Made by a program: the position numbers and the translations under genes. This document shows, in pieces, positions 1-6,619 of a stretch of 11,158 nucleotides of DNA (position 1 is its first letter; each line of letters begins with the position of its first letter). Source of the stretch: Anaerolineae bacterium (GTDB lineage Bacteria; Chloroflexota; Anaerolineae; Aggregatilineales; UBA2796); NCBI GenBank assembly GCA_020851855.1, contig JADZBY010000379.1, positions 1-11,158 of the forward strand, written 5' to 3'. Under the pieces are notes generated by a model. That model did no database searches and was not told where the DNA came from. It saw nothing but the letters and a program-made list of their open reading frames with translations.

Positions 1-78
1 GGCGCGTCGGCGTTTGTCGCCAAACCGGCCAGCCGCGAGACGCTTGTCGAGACGCTGCAACGCCTGGGCGTGATCTGA
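1..78 (+). CDS. Response-regulator receiver domain protein, C-terminal end (partial)
   Basis: The first 26 codons of the window are open in frame 1 and end at TGA 76-78. The peptide contains F-V-A-K-P-A-S-R-E-T-L, which matches the last strand and helix of a CheY-like receiver domain. The Lys at bases 22-24, followed by Pro, is the conserved Lys-Pro pair that contacts the phosphorylated Asp. Nothing follows the receiver fold, so the protein ends in a receiver, either as a stand-alone regulator or as the tail of a hybrid kinase. Only 20 bases separate it from the histidine kinase downstream, which suggests co-transcription and a shared phosphorelay. The rest of the gene lies before the window, so its other domains are unknown. 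Confidence 0.7.
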   Translation, partial: GASAFVAKPASRETLVETLQRLGVI

Positions 79-98
79 CCGCAGAAACCGAAAACGCC

Positions 99-2255
99 AT
101 GACAGGCCCATCCGTAACCATGACCAGCAACGACTTTCGCGGCGTCCTGGAAGTCTTGCGCTCGCAGCTGGTGTGGCGGCTGAGCCACGCCGTGATCCTG
201 TTCGGCATCGCGGGCGCGTGGTATCAGCTGGTGCGCCGCGACCTGCCCTTTGGCCACGTCCTGATCCCGTTCGCCACCATCCTGATCGCCCGCGTGGCGC
301 AGGTCACCAACGCGCAGCGCCCGCGCTTTTCCCGCCGCTTCCTGGTCAGCGGCATCCTGGCCACGCTGCTGCTGGCCATGCTGGCCATGGATGAGCCGGT
401 GCTGCCCTATCTGGGCATTCCCGCCGTCTTCCTGAGCGCCCTGATCGTGAGCCGGGGCGGCCTGATCAGCAGCGCGGCGATTGCGGCCTGTGCGTTGTTG
501 CTCAACCTGCTCGGCGTGCGCCACTACCCGCTCATGGAATTGAGCGTGACGCTCGTCCTGGCCGCCGGGGCAAGCGGCCTGAGCGCCTACACGCTGTTCA
601 TGGCCATCCACTGGTACAGCGACATGCAGGCGCGCACGCAGGAATTGCTCGAAGCGGCGCGCGATCACCGGGCCGAACTCAGCCGCACCGTGAAATCGCT
701 CCAACTGGCCTACGAGACGCAGCACCAGATTCAACTGGAGCTGATCCAGGCGCGCAAAGTGGCGGAAGACGCGCGCCGCTCTAAAGAGCAGTTCGCCGCG
801 AACATCAGCCATGAGTTGTGGACGCCGCTCAACCTGATCGTGGGCTTCAGCGAGGTGATGTACCTGTCGCCCGACGTGTACGGCGATATGACGTGGCCGC
901 CGGGCTTGCGCCGCGACATCCACCAGATTTACCGGAACAGCCAGCACCTCTTGGGCATGATGCGCGACGTGCTCGACCTGTCGCGCTTTGAGATGAACGG
1001 CTACAACATCTCGCTGGAGACGGTGGACATCGCCGCGCTGCTGCACGAGAGCCTCGACATCGCCCAATACCTGATCAAGGGCCACGCGGTCAGGCTGGAA
1101 TTGAACATCGTCGGTGCGCTTCCGCCGCTGGAGATCGACCGGACGCGCATCCGCCAGGTGGTCCTCAACCTGTTGAGCAACGCCTACCGCTTCACGCAGG
1201 CCGGGCTGATCGAGATCAGCGCCCGCCGCGTCGAGCGCGAGGTGACCATCAGCGTGCGCGACACCGGGCAGGGCATCCCCGCCGACCAGCAGGCGCGGCT
1301 CTTTGACGAGGTGTTCCAGGGCAACACGTCCATCCAGCGTACGCACGGCGGGGCGGGGCTGGGGCTGGCCATCAGCAAGCGTTTTGTCGAGGCGCACGGC
1401 GGGCGCATCTGGGCCGAGAGCCGCGAGGGCGAAGGCTCGTGTTTCACCTTCTCGCTGCCCATCTCCGAGCGCTATCTCGCCCAGTCCGTGCGCGGCGGCG
1501 ATGGCCGGCTGGCCGAGGGCGTGGCGGCGCGGGCGCGCGTGCTGCTCGTGGAGACGGATCACACCGTCGTATCGCTGGTGCGGCATCACCTGGCCGATTA
1601 TGATGTGATCCAGGTGGAAGACGGCGGCGCGCTTCACGATTGGGTCGTCGCTTACCAGCCGCGCGCCATCATCCACAATGCGCGGCCCAACCAGGCTGGG
1701 GCGATTGGCCCGGATGTCCTCGATATGGGCGTGCCGCTCATCGAATGCACGCTGCCCAGCGCCGAATGGGTCGCCGCGCAACTGGGCGTCAGCGCTTGCC
1801 TGACCAAGCCCATCACGCACGAAACGCTGGCCCACGAGCTAGCGCGCTTCGGCGAGGTCCACAGCCTGTTGTTGCTCTTCTCAGACCGCGAGTTCCCACT
1901 CTTGCTCGAACGGCTGATCCAGATGACGGACAAGGCGCTCACCGTGCAGCGCGCCTATGCGGCGGATCAGGCATTGCTCATGCTCGATCAGCACCGCCCC
2001 GACCTGATCGTGCTCGATCACGCCATGCTAGACAACGGCGCGTGGGCGCAGGTGCGGGCCGACTGGCGCGCCCTCGACATCCCGGTGCTGCTCGTCACCA
2101 CGAACCAGCGCGTTGAGTCGATGTGGGAAGGCAGCCGGCTGAGCGTGCACCAGCGCGACGGCCTGTTCCCCAGCGAGGTCCTGCACGGGCTGCGCGCCGT
2201 GATCGAGGGCCTGAAGCCGCGCCCATACATCAGCGCACCGCGCGTCCGGCGATAG
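99..2255 (+). CDS. Membrane histidine kinase with two C-terminal receiver-like domains
   Basis: A 718-residue sensor kinase that should autophosphorylate on His and pass phosphate to a receiver. Residues about 31-170 contain roughly five or six hydrophobic segments with no obvious extracellular domain, followed by a coiled-coil-like linker (about 175-230). The HisKA H-box has the phospho-acceptor His238. The ATPase domain shows the N-box (Asn357, Asn361), the G1 box D-T-G-Q-G (388-392), the F-box near 402-406 and the G2 box G-G-A-G-L-G-L (417-423). Residues about 480-585 resemble a receiver ending in Lys570-Pro571, but His526-Asn527 stands where the acceptor Asp is expected. Residues about 589-705 resemble a second receiver with Asp640 in V-L-D-H and Thr667/668, but without the usual Lys-Pro. 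The H-box reads S-H-E-L-W-T-P-L; the Arg normal at the fifth position is Trp241. No strong ribosome site precedes ATG 99, and ATG 120 is an alternative start. The signal sensed is unknown. Confidence 0.9.
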   Translation: MTGPSVTMTSNDFRGVLEVLRSQLVWRLSHAVILFGIAGAWYQLVRRDLPFGHVLIPFATILIARVAQVTNAQRPRFSRRFLVSGILATLLLAMLAMDEPVLPYLGIPAVFLSALIVSRGGLISSAAIAACALLLNLLGVRHYPLMELSVTLVLAAGASGLSAYTLFMAIHWYSDMQARTQELLEAARDHRAELSRTVKSLQLAYETQHQIQLELIQARKVAEDARRSKEQFAANISHELWTPLNLIVGFSEVMYLSPDVYGDMTWPPGLRRDIHQIYRNSQHLLGMMRDVLDLSRFEMNGYNISLETVDIAALLHESLDIAQYLIKGHAVRLELNIVGALPPLEIDRTRIRQVVLNLLSNAYRFTQAGLIEISARRVEREVTISVRDTGQGIPADQQARLFDEVFQGNTSIQRTHGGAGLGLAISKRFVEAHGGRIWAESREGEGSCFTFSLPISERYLAQSVRGGDGRLAEGVAARARVLLVETDHTVVSLVRHHLADYDVIQVEDGGALHDWVVAYQPRAIIHNARPNQAGAIGPDVLDMGVPLIECTLPSAEWVAAQLGVSACLTKPITHETLAHELARFGEVHSLLLLFSDREFPLLLERLIQMTDKALTVQRAYAADQALLMLDQHRPDLIVLDHAMLDNGAWAQVRADWRALDIPVLLVTTNQRVESMWEGSRLSVHQRDGLFPSEVLHGLRAVIEGLKPRPYISAPRVRR

Positions 2256-2313
2256 CGGCGCTCGTTTAGATTCCTTTGGCAAGAGTGGGTTAGGATGAGT
2301 GCGCGATTATCAA

Positions 2314-2464
2314 CCCTCACCCCTCTCCATCCGGGCGGCAGGTTGGTGTGAAGATGCGGACGAGGCAGGCCTCGTCCCTACACGACGCCTGCAGGGACAT
2401 TGCCTGCGTTGCCCACCTTGTCCCCCTCGCCGTTCGTGAGGCGGCGAGAGGGGCAGGGAGTGAG
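2314..2464. repeat. MITE-like palindromic intergenic element, copy A
   Basis: This element fills most of the 248-bp gap between the convergent kinase and aldo/keto reductase genes. It begins with CCCTCACCCCTCTCC and ends with GAGAGGGGCAGGGAGTGAG, imperfect inverted ends of the same type as at 3717-3855 and 8883-8977. The right part (about 2420-2456) forms a hairpin with arms CTCGCCG and CGGCGAG flanked by C-runs and G-runs. A copy of the 90-bp repeat family sits inside it. It encodes no plausible protein. Its position between converging genes would allow it to act as a two-way terminator, but no T-tract follows the stems. Confidence 0.65.
2331..2414 (+). repeat. Single dispersed copy of the 90-bp palindromic repeat unit
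   Basis: These 84 bases follow the same order as one unit of the array at 10799-11158: a CCGGGCGG start, a GGTTGG segment, then a stretch (2357-2384) identical to array units 3 and 4 that includes the GACGAGGC/GCCTCGTC hairpin and the CCCTAC segment. The right half (AGGGACATTGCCTGCGTTGCCC region, 2393-2414) is diverged from the array version and its hairpin is weaker. The copy lies within palindromic element A, so one family appears to be inserted in, or fused with, the other. Confidence 0.65.
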
Positions 2465-2503
2465 CGATGGGATCGGGCCGACATGCGCCCGAACGCGGTC
2501 AGA

Positions 2504-3475
2504 TCACCACGAGTAGGCTTCTGGCGCAGGACCACCCGGCCCCGGCCAGATGGCGTCGAGTTCCTTGAGCTGTTCCGGCGTGAACGTGATCTCCAGGGCG
2601 CGCAGGCCGCCAGTGAACTGCTCCATCGTGCGCGGACCAATGATCGGCGCGGTGACGACAGGATTGGCCAGCAGCCACGCCACGGCCACATCGGCGGGCT
2701 TCTCACCCATCTTTTCGCAGAACGCCTCGTACTGCGGGATGCGCTCCGGGTACTTCTCGATGATGCCCTTTGCCTGCCCGTCTTCGATGCGCCGCCTGCC
2801 GCCATCGGCCCGTGCGCCCGCCAGAATGCCCGCGCCGAGTGGACTCCACGGGATCACACCCAGCCCATACGACTGGCAGGCAGGCAACAGGTCCATCTCC
2901 ACCTGCCGGAAGGCGAGGTTGTAGTGGCACTGCTCGGACACAAGGCCCATGAAATGCCGCTGTTTGGCGATTTCGTTCGCCTGCGCGATGTGCCAGCCGG
3001 CGAAGTTGCTGCTGCCCACGTACAGGACTTTGCCCTGCTGCACCAGGACTTCCATCGCCTGCCAGATTTCTTCCCAGGGCGTGTCGCGGTCGATGTGGTG
3101 CATCTGGTACAGGTCGATGTAGTCCGTCTGCATCCGGCGCAGGCTCTCATCGCAGGCACGGCGGATGTGCAGGGCGGAAAGGCGGCTCTCGTTCGGCCAG
3201 TCGCCCATAACGCCGTACACTTTCGTGGCGATCACCGTCTTCTCGCGCCGCCCGCCGCCCTGGGCAAACCAGCGCCCGATGATGTTCTCGGTGATGCCTT
3301 CGCCCTTCTTCCAGCCGTAGACATTGGCCGTATCGAAGAAGTTGATGCCCAGTTCCAGCGCCCGATCCATGATGGCGAAGCTGTCCGGCTCCGTCGTCAG
3401 CGGGCCAAAGTTCATCGTGCCCAGGCACAGGCGGCTGACCTTCAAACCGGTCCGGCCAAGACGTACATACTCCAT
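2504..3475 (-). CDS. Aldo/keto reductase (NADPH-dependent oxidoreductase)
   Basis: A 323-residue protein of normal length for the family, predicted to be a soluble cytoplasmic TIM-barrel enzyme reducing a carbonyl substrate with NAD(P)H. The catalytic tetrad is complete: Asp48 in N-F-F-D-T-A, Tyr53 in N-V-Y-G, Lys85 in A-T-K-V, and His126 in L-Y-Q-M-H-H. Other family marks are the start R-L-G-R-T-G-L-K-V-S, G-S-S-N at 154-157, W-S-P-L-G at 210-214, and the cofactor-phosphate loop I-I-G-P-R-T near 278-283. The start is well supported: AAGGAGAG (3483-3490, read on the minus strand) lies 7 bases before the ATG. The gene stands alone, converging on the kinase and diverging from lacI. Its substrate cannot be read from the sequence. 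A role in sugar metabolism is possible from its neighbours but unproven. Confidence 0.93.
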   Translation of the reverse strand: MEYVRLGRTGLKVSRLCLGTMNFGPLTTEPDSFAIMDRALELGINFFDTANVYGWKKGEGITENIIGRWFAQGGGRREKTVIATKVYGVMGDWPNESRLSALHIRRACDESLRRMQTDYIDLYQMHHIDRDTPWEEIWQAMEVLVQQGKVLYVGSSNFAGWHIAQANEIAKQRHFMGLVSEQCHYNLAFRQVEMDLLPACQSYGLGVIPWSPLGAGILAGARADGGRRRIEDGQAKGIIEKYPERIPQYEAFCEKMGEKPADVAVAWLLANPVVTAPIIGPRTMEQFTGGLRALEITFTPEQLKELDAIWPGPGGPAPEAYSW

Positions 3476-3716
3476 CGTCGTTCTCTCCTTGAAATGAGGC
3501 GCACAGGATAAGGGCAGTTTAGTGCCTCAACGTAATGAGACTCTGGGATAGTTCCCCTCTCCCACCCATCCCTACTGCACGTGTCTTGCTCGTGCGAACG
3601 TGAGTGATCGGCGGCCCAGCGGCCAAAAGCGAGCGGGCGGCCAGCGGCGGGGAAAGAGCCGCGCGGACGCCACGAGAATAGCGCGTGTCTGCAACGTTAA
3701 TCCTTGCGTTGCCCAT
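3476..3716. other. Non-coding part of the divergent aldo/keto reductase-lacI gap
   Basis: I see no credible gene here. The first bases hold the ribosome site of the minus-strand reductase. The remainder should contain that gene's promoter, but no hexamer pair with good spacing stands out. A short inverted pair, GCAACG (3691-3696) and CGTTGC (3707-3712), resembles a decayed piece of the 90-bp repeat family. Small open frames crossing this stretch run into the palindromic element and look accidental. Confidence 0.5.
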
Positions 3717-3855
3717 CCCTCACCCCCGGCCCCTCTCCACGACTGCCACCCCAGAGGGGACCCCGGCAGTCGTAGAGAGGGGAGTGTGCACGCCGGTCAC
3801 GCGCTTTTCCCCCTCTCTATGCGGTACTCCGCGTGGAGAGGGGGCAGGGGGTGAG
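3717..3855. repeat. MITE-like palindromic intergenic element, copy B (most complete)
   Basis: This 139-bp element has about 20-bp inverted ends: CTCACCCCCGGCCCCTCTCC on the left, answered by GGAGAGGGGG-C-AGGGGGTGAG on the right. Inside are two strong hairpins. The first pairs 3730-3747 with 3765-3782 (18 bp, one mismatch) and has a small CCCC/GGGG stem in its loop. The second pairs 3809-3824 with 3829-3844, 16 pairs around a TACT loop, complete if two G-U wobbles are allowed. The two hairpins are joined by a segment containing ACGCGCTTTTCCCC. No transposase and no clear target-site duplication are visible. It lies about 85 bases upstream of the lacI promoter. Confidence 0.75.
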
Positions 3856-3940
3856 GCGCTTCTCCGCAATTCCAGCTACCCTCTAGCGCGACCAGACGCC
3901 GCCCATTATACCGCCGCTGCCTGGCAAGGCACTGCCCATC

Positions 3941-3969
3941 TTGACAGCCGTCCCAATTCGGCCTATTCT
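3941..3969 (+). promoter_or_regulatory. Sigma-70-type promoter of lacI
   Basis: A perfect -35 hexamer TTGACA (3941-3946) is followed after exactly 17 bases by TATTCT (3964-3969), a 4-of-6 match to the -10 consensus. The predicted transcript start is near 3976, giving a leader of about 45 bases before ATG 4021. It is the best promoter-like sequence in the window, and its start lies inside the LacI-type palindrome. Confidence 0.7.
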
Positions 3970-3972
3970 ATA

Positions 3973-3986
3973 GTTAAGCGCTTAAC
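3973..3986. promoter_or_regulatory. LacI-family operator (perfect 14-bp palindrome)
   Basis: GTTAAGCGCTTAAC is a perfect palindrome with the central CpG typical of LacI-family operators, where the paired hinge-helix leucines wedge into the minor groove. It begins 3 bases after the -10 box and covers the predicted transcript start, so bound repressor would block initiation. The family relation and the position just before lacI make autorepression the simplest reading. That the adjacent regulator binds it is inference. Confidence 0.75.
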
Positions 3987-4020
3987 CAGGCCGCGAGTGT
4001 AAAGAGTTTTGCGGGGTTTT

Positions 4021-5040
4021 ATGCCAACCCTACAAGATGTAGCCCAACGAGCGGGCGTGTCTACGGCGACCGTCTCCAAGGTGCTGTCCAATACGCCTTA
4101 CGTTTCTGAGGAGACGCGCCAAAAAGTGATGCAGGCCATCGCAGAGCTGGATTACACGCCCAACCTGGTAGCGCGCGCCCTCTCGTCGGGGAAAACGAAC
4201 ATCGTCACCGTCGTTTTTCCCATCGTGTACGACGCCATCTTCGCCGATCCGCACGTCATGAGCATCCTGGAAGGCATCGAGGCCGAATGCCGGGCGCAGG
4301 GCTATAACATCCTGCTCAGCACGCCGCGCCTGGCCACGCCGGAGCCGGACCTGCACTACCTGCAACTGCTGCGCAGCGGTTACATGGACGGCGTGATCGC
4401 CATCGACAACGTGCCGCACATGTCTATCCTGGAGCCGGTGCGCCGCGAAGGCATCCCCGCCGTCGCCATCGGCCAGCATCCGTCGCCGTTTTACGTGCGC
4501 AGCGACGACGCGATGGGCGGCGAGCGCCTCATGGCGCACCTGATCGATCTCGGCCACCGGCGCGTCGGCGTCATCGCCACGCCGGACAGCCTGAATTTCT
4601 CCACGCCGAGCCGACTTGCCGGGATACGCCGGGCCGCAGAAGCCGCCGGGCTGGACTTTGACGGCCTGCCACGCGCTGACGGCGACTTCTCCACGGCCAG
4701 CGGCGCACGCTGCGCGGCCCAATTGCTGACCGCGCATCCCGACCTGACCGCGCTGATCGCCCTGAACGACCGTATGGCGATGGGCGCGGTCCAGGCGGCG
4801 CGCGCTGCCGGTTATGCGACGCCGGAGCGGCTCTCGATTGTCGGTTACGATGACATTCCCTGGGCGGCGACCTTCGTGCCCGCGCTGACGACGATCAGCC
4901 AGCGAGCGCCGGAACTGGGGCAGGCGGCGGCGGCGATGCTCTTCGCCCTGCTCGACGGCAGACACCCCGAACCGGTCATGTTGCCGCCGCGTCTCGTGGT
5001 GCGCGACTCATCTGCGCCGGTCTGTCCGGCGGCAGAGTAG
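4021..5040 (+). CDS. LacI-family transcriptional regulator
   Basis: A 339-residue repressor-type protein, probably controlling the sugar transporter that follows. The N-terminal helix-turn-helix (about residues 3-24) reads T-L-Q-D-V-A-Q-R-A-G-V-S-T-A-T-V-S-K-V-L. A hinge helix at 48-57 contains A-R-A-L with Leu54, the residue that inserts at the central CpG of the operator. Residues about 60-330 form the periplasmic-binding-like sensor domain, with R-L-A-G-I-R-R at 198-204, L-N-D at 248-250 and G-Y-D-D-I-P near 275-280, regions that line the effector pocket in this family. I chose ATG 4021 because M-P-T-L-Q-D-V-A is the usual family start; an in-frame TTG at 4009 would add four residues. The Shine-Dalgarno is weak (GGGG at 4013-4016). 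The effector is probably the imported sugar or a derivative, but cannot be named. Confidence 0.94.
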   Translation: MPTLQDVAQRAGVSTATVSKVLSNTPYVSEETRQKVMQAIAELDYTPNLVARALSSGKTNIVTVVFPIVYDAIFADPHVMSILEGIEAECRAQGYNILLSTPRLATPEPDLHYLQLLRSGYMDGVIAIDNVPHMSILEPVRREGIPAVAIGQHPSPFYVRSDDAMGGERLMAHLIDLGHRRVGVIATPDSLNFSTPSRLAGIRRAAEAAGLDFDGLPRADGDFSTASGARCAAQLLTAHPDLTALIALNDRMAMGAVQAARAAGYATPERLSIVGYDDIPWAATFVPALTTISQRAPELGQAAAAMLFALLDGRHPEPVMLPPRLVVRDSSAPVCPAAE

Positions 5041-5177
5041 GAAGGAGACGGCTATCGACCTAACGAACGTGGTGTCCTGAGCGTGTTTTCGCTCGCGGTG
5101 CTGGGGCGGGTCCGGGGAAATCTCGACCGTGGTGCACAGCACTTCCGCTTGGGTTCCGAATAATGAAGGAGTCTCTC
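5041..5177 (+). other. Gap between lacI and the binding-protein gene
   Basis: I find no convincing -35/-10 pair and no second copy of the lacI palindrome in these 137 bases. A small stem, GAGCG (5079-5083) with CGCTC (5090-5094), lacks a T-tract and is a weak terminator candidate at best. The ribosome site AAGGAG (5166-5171) for the binding protein lies at the end. The gap therefore fits read-through from lacI, or a promoter of a type I cannot recognise. Confidence 0.45.
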
Positions 5178-6464
5178 ATGGCGAATCGTACTTTTTCTCG
5201 CAGCCGCTTGCTTCTCGTCGCCCTGCTGTCGCTCGTCATCATCGTGAGCATGTCGATCAGCGCGGTGGCCCAGGGCAATGTCATCCGCTACGCCTCGTAC
5301 AACAGCGATGAAGGCCCCAAGGAGATCGATGAGGCCGTCGTCGCCCGCTGGAACGAGATGCACCCCGACATGCCGGTCGAGCACAATGTGACCGACCACG
5401 AGGCCTTCAAGCAGGCCATCCGCACCTATCTGGTGGCCGATCCAGCGCCCGATGTGCTCACCTGGTTCGCCGGCAACCGGATGGCGTTCTTCGTCGACCG
5501 TGGCCTGGCCGCTGACCTGACCGAACTGTACGAGCGCGAGGGCTGGAACGATGTCTATGCGCCCGGCTTCATCGCCCTGGCGAGCGTCGGCGAAGGCAAG
5601 TACTTCGTGCCCACGTCCTACTACTGGTGGGCGATGTACTTCCGCAAGAGCGTCCTGGAATCGGCTGGCGTGACCCCGCCGGAGACGTGGGACGACCTGC
5701 TGGCGGCGTGCGACACCCTCAACGAAGCGGGCATCGTCCCGATCACCATCGGCACGCGCGCGCCGTGGACGGCAGCCGCCTGGTTCGACTTCCTGAACAT
5801 GCGCATCAACGGCCCTGAGTTCCACATCAACCTGATGCTGCTCAAGGAAAGCTACACGGACGAGCGCGTCGTGGCCGTCTTCGACCACTGGCGTCAGCTT
5901 TACGAGCACAACTGCTTCCTGCCCGACTCGGCGGCTTACGAGTGGCAGGACGCGCTGGACTTCATGAACCGGGGCGAAGCGGCAATGTACCTGATGGGCG
6001 GCTTCATCACCGACAGCGTGCCGGATGACATCGAATCCGACTACGACTTCGTGCGCTTCCCGATCATCAACCCCGACATGCCCGTTGGCATCGACGCCCC
6101 GACCGATGGCTACTTCATGGCCGCCAATGCTCCCAACCCCGAAGGCGCGTTTGACTTCCTGGCCTACCTCGGCTCCAAGGAAGAGCAGCAGCGCGGCGCG
6201 GACGAGCTTGGCCGCCTGCCCACGCGCACTGACGTGGACGTGAGCAACTTCACCGAAGCGCAGCAGAAGGGCATCGCCCTGGTGCAAGGCGCGGACTACG
6301 TGGCGCAGTTCTATGACCGCGACACGACGCCCGAAATGGCCGAAGCGGGCCTGAACGCCATGGCCGAGTTCATCTCGGACCCGATGAACGCCGACGTGAA
6401 CGCCCTGCTGGAGCAGCTTGAGGCGGACCGCGTCCGCATCGCAGAAGAGCAGGCCAAAGAGTAG
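5178..6464 (+). CDS. Sugar ABC transporter substrate-binding protein (CUT1, family 1)
   Basis: A 428-residue extracytoplasmic protein that captures a sugar or related solute and delivers it to the two permeases downstream. The N-terminus is a classic Sec signal: basic residues to Arg10, a hydrophobic core (about 11-30), and a likely signal peptidase I site after A-V-A (29-31). There is no Cys, so it is not a lipoprotein. The mature part follows the family 1 fold, with the early strand V-I-R-Y-A-S-Y, P-D-V-L-T-W-F near residues 90-96, Y-F-V-P-T-S-Y-Y-W-W near 141-150, and an aromatic-rich cleft region. ATG 5178 is chosen because AAGGAG lies 6 bases before it; the in-frame ATG at 5163 would put that ribosome site inside the gene. 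Size and aromatic content fit a carbohydrate ligand, but its identity is open. Confidence 0.92.
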   Translation: MANRTFSRSRLLLVALLSLVIIVSMSISAVAQGNVIRYASYNSDEGPKEIDEAVVARWNEMHPDMPVEHNVTDHEAFKQAIRTYLVADPAPDVLTWFAGNRMAFFVDRGLAADLTELYEREGWNDVYAPGFIALASVGEGKYFVPTSYYWWAMYFRKSVLESAGVTPPETWDDLLAACDTLNEAGIVPITIGTRAPWTAAAWFDFLNMRINGPEFHINLMLLKESYTDERVVAVFDHWRQLYEHNCFLPDSAAYEWQDALDFMNRGEAAMYLMGGFITDSVPDDIESDYDFVRFPIINPDMPVGIDAPTDGYFMAANAPNPEGAFDFLAYLGSKEEQQRGADELGRLPTRTDVDVSNFTEAQQKGIALVQGADYVAQFYDRDTTPEMAEAGLNAMAEFISDPMNADVNALLEQLEADRVRIAEEQAKE

Positions 6465-6482
6465 TACAATAGGCTGGATCGT

Positions 6483-6515
6483 GGCGCAGAGGTGGGGCCT
6501 CCCTGCCTCTGCGCC
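6483..6515 (+). terminator. Strong stem-loop after the binding-protein gene
   Basis: GGCGCAGAGG (6483-6492) pairs perfectly with CCTCTGCGCC (6506-6515) around a 13-base loop, 18 bases after the binding-protein stop codon. No T-tract follows, so it is not a standard intrinsic terminator. In maltose-type operons a stem at this place protects the binding-protein mRNA or attenuates the permease genes, and this is the likely role here. Confidence 0.55.
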
Positions 6516-6619
6516 CCAACCAACCGGCTGCAGGTGTCCCATCCTCGGCGCATGGCAGCGCCACCTTTCCTTTGCAGCAAGGTGCTTCCCGTTCGGGCGC
6601 CCTGTTGAGAGAAGGCCCT

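Noticed and set aside
2348..3511. Plus-strand open frame of 387 codons across the aldo/keto reductase
   Set aside because: It begins in a repeat element and runs antisense to a reductase with a complete catalytic tetrad. No domain is seen.
3685..4002. Small plus-strand open frame upstream of lacI
   Set aside because: It consists mostly of the palindromic element and crosses the lacI promoter and operator. It has no ribosome site or family resemblance.
4030..4965. Minus-strand open frame of 311 codons opposite lacI
   Set aside because: It is a shadow of the LacI coding frame with biased composition and no ribosome site worth noting.
5079..5094. Intrinsic terminator after lacI
   Set aside because: The 5-bp stem GAGCG/CGCTC is short and has no T-tract after it.
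5052..6542. Long minus-strand open frame of 496 codons opposite the binding-protein gene
   Set aside because: It is antisense to a well-supported gene with a signal peptide and ribosome site. Its product is rich in His, Arg, Gln and Val with no recognisable domain, as expected from GC-rich antisense frames.
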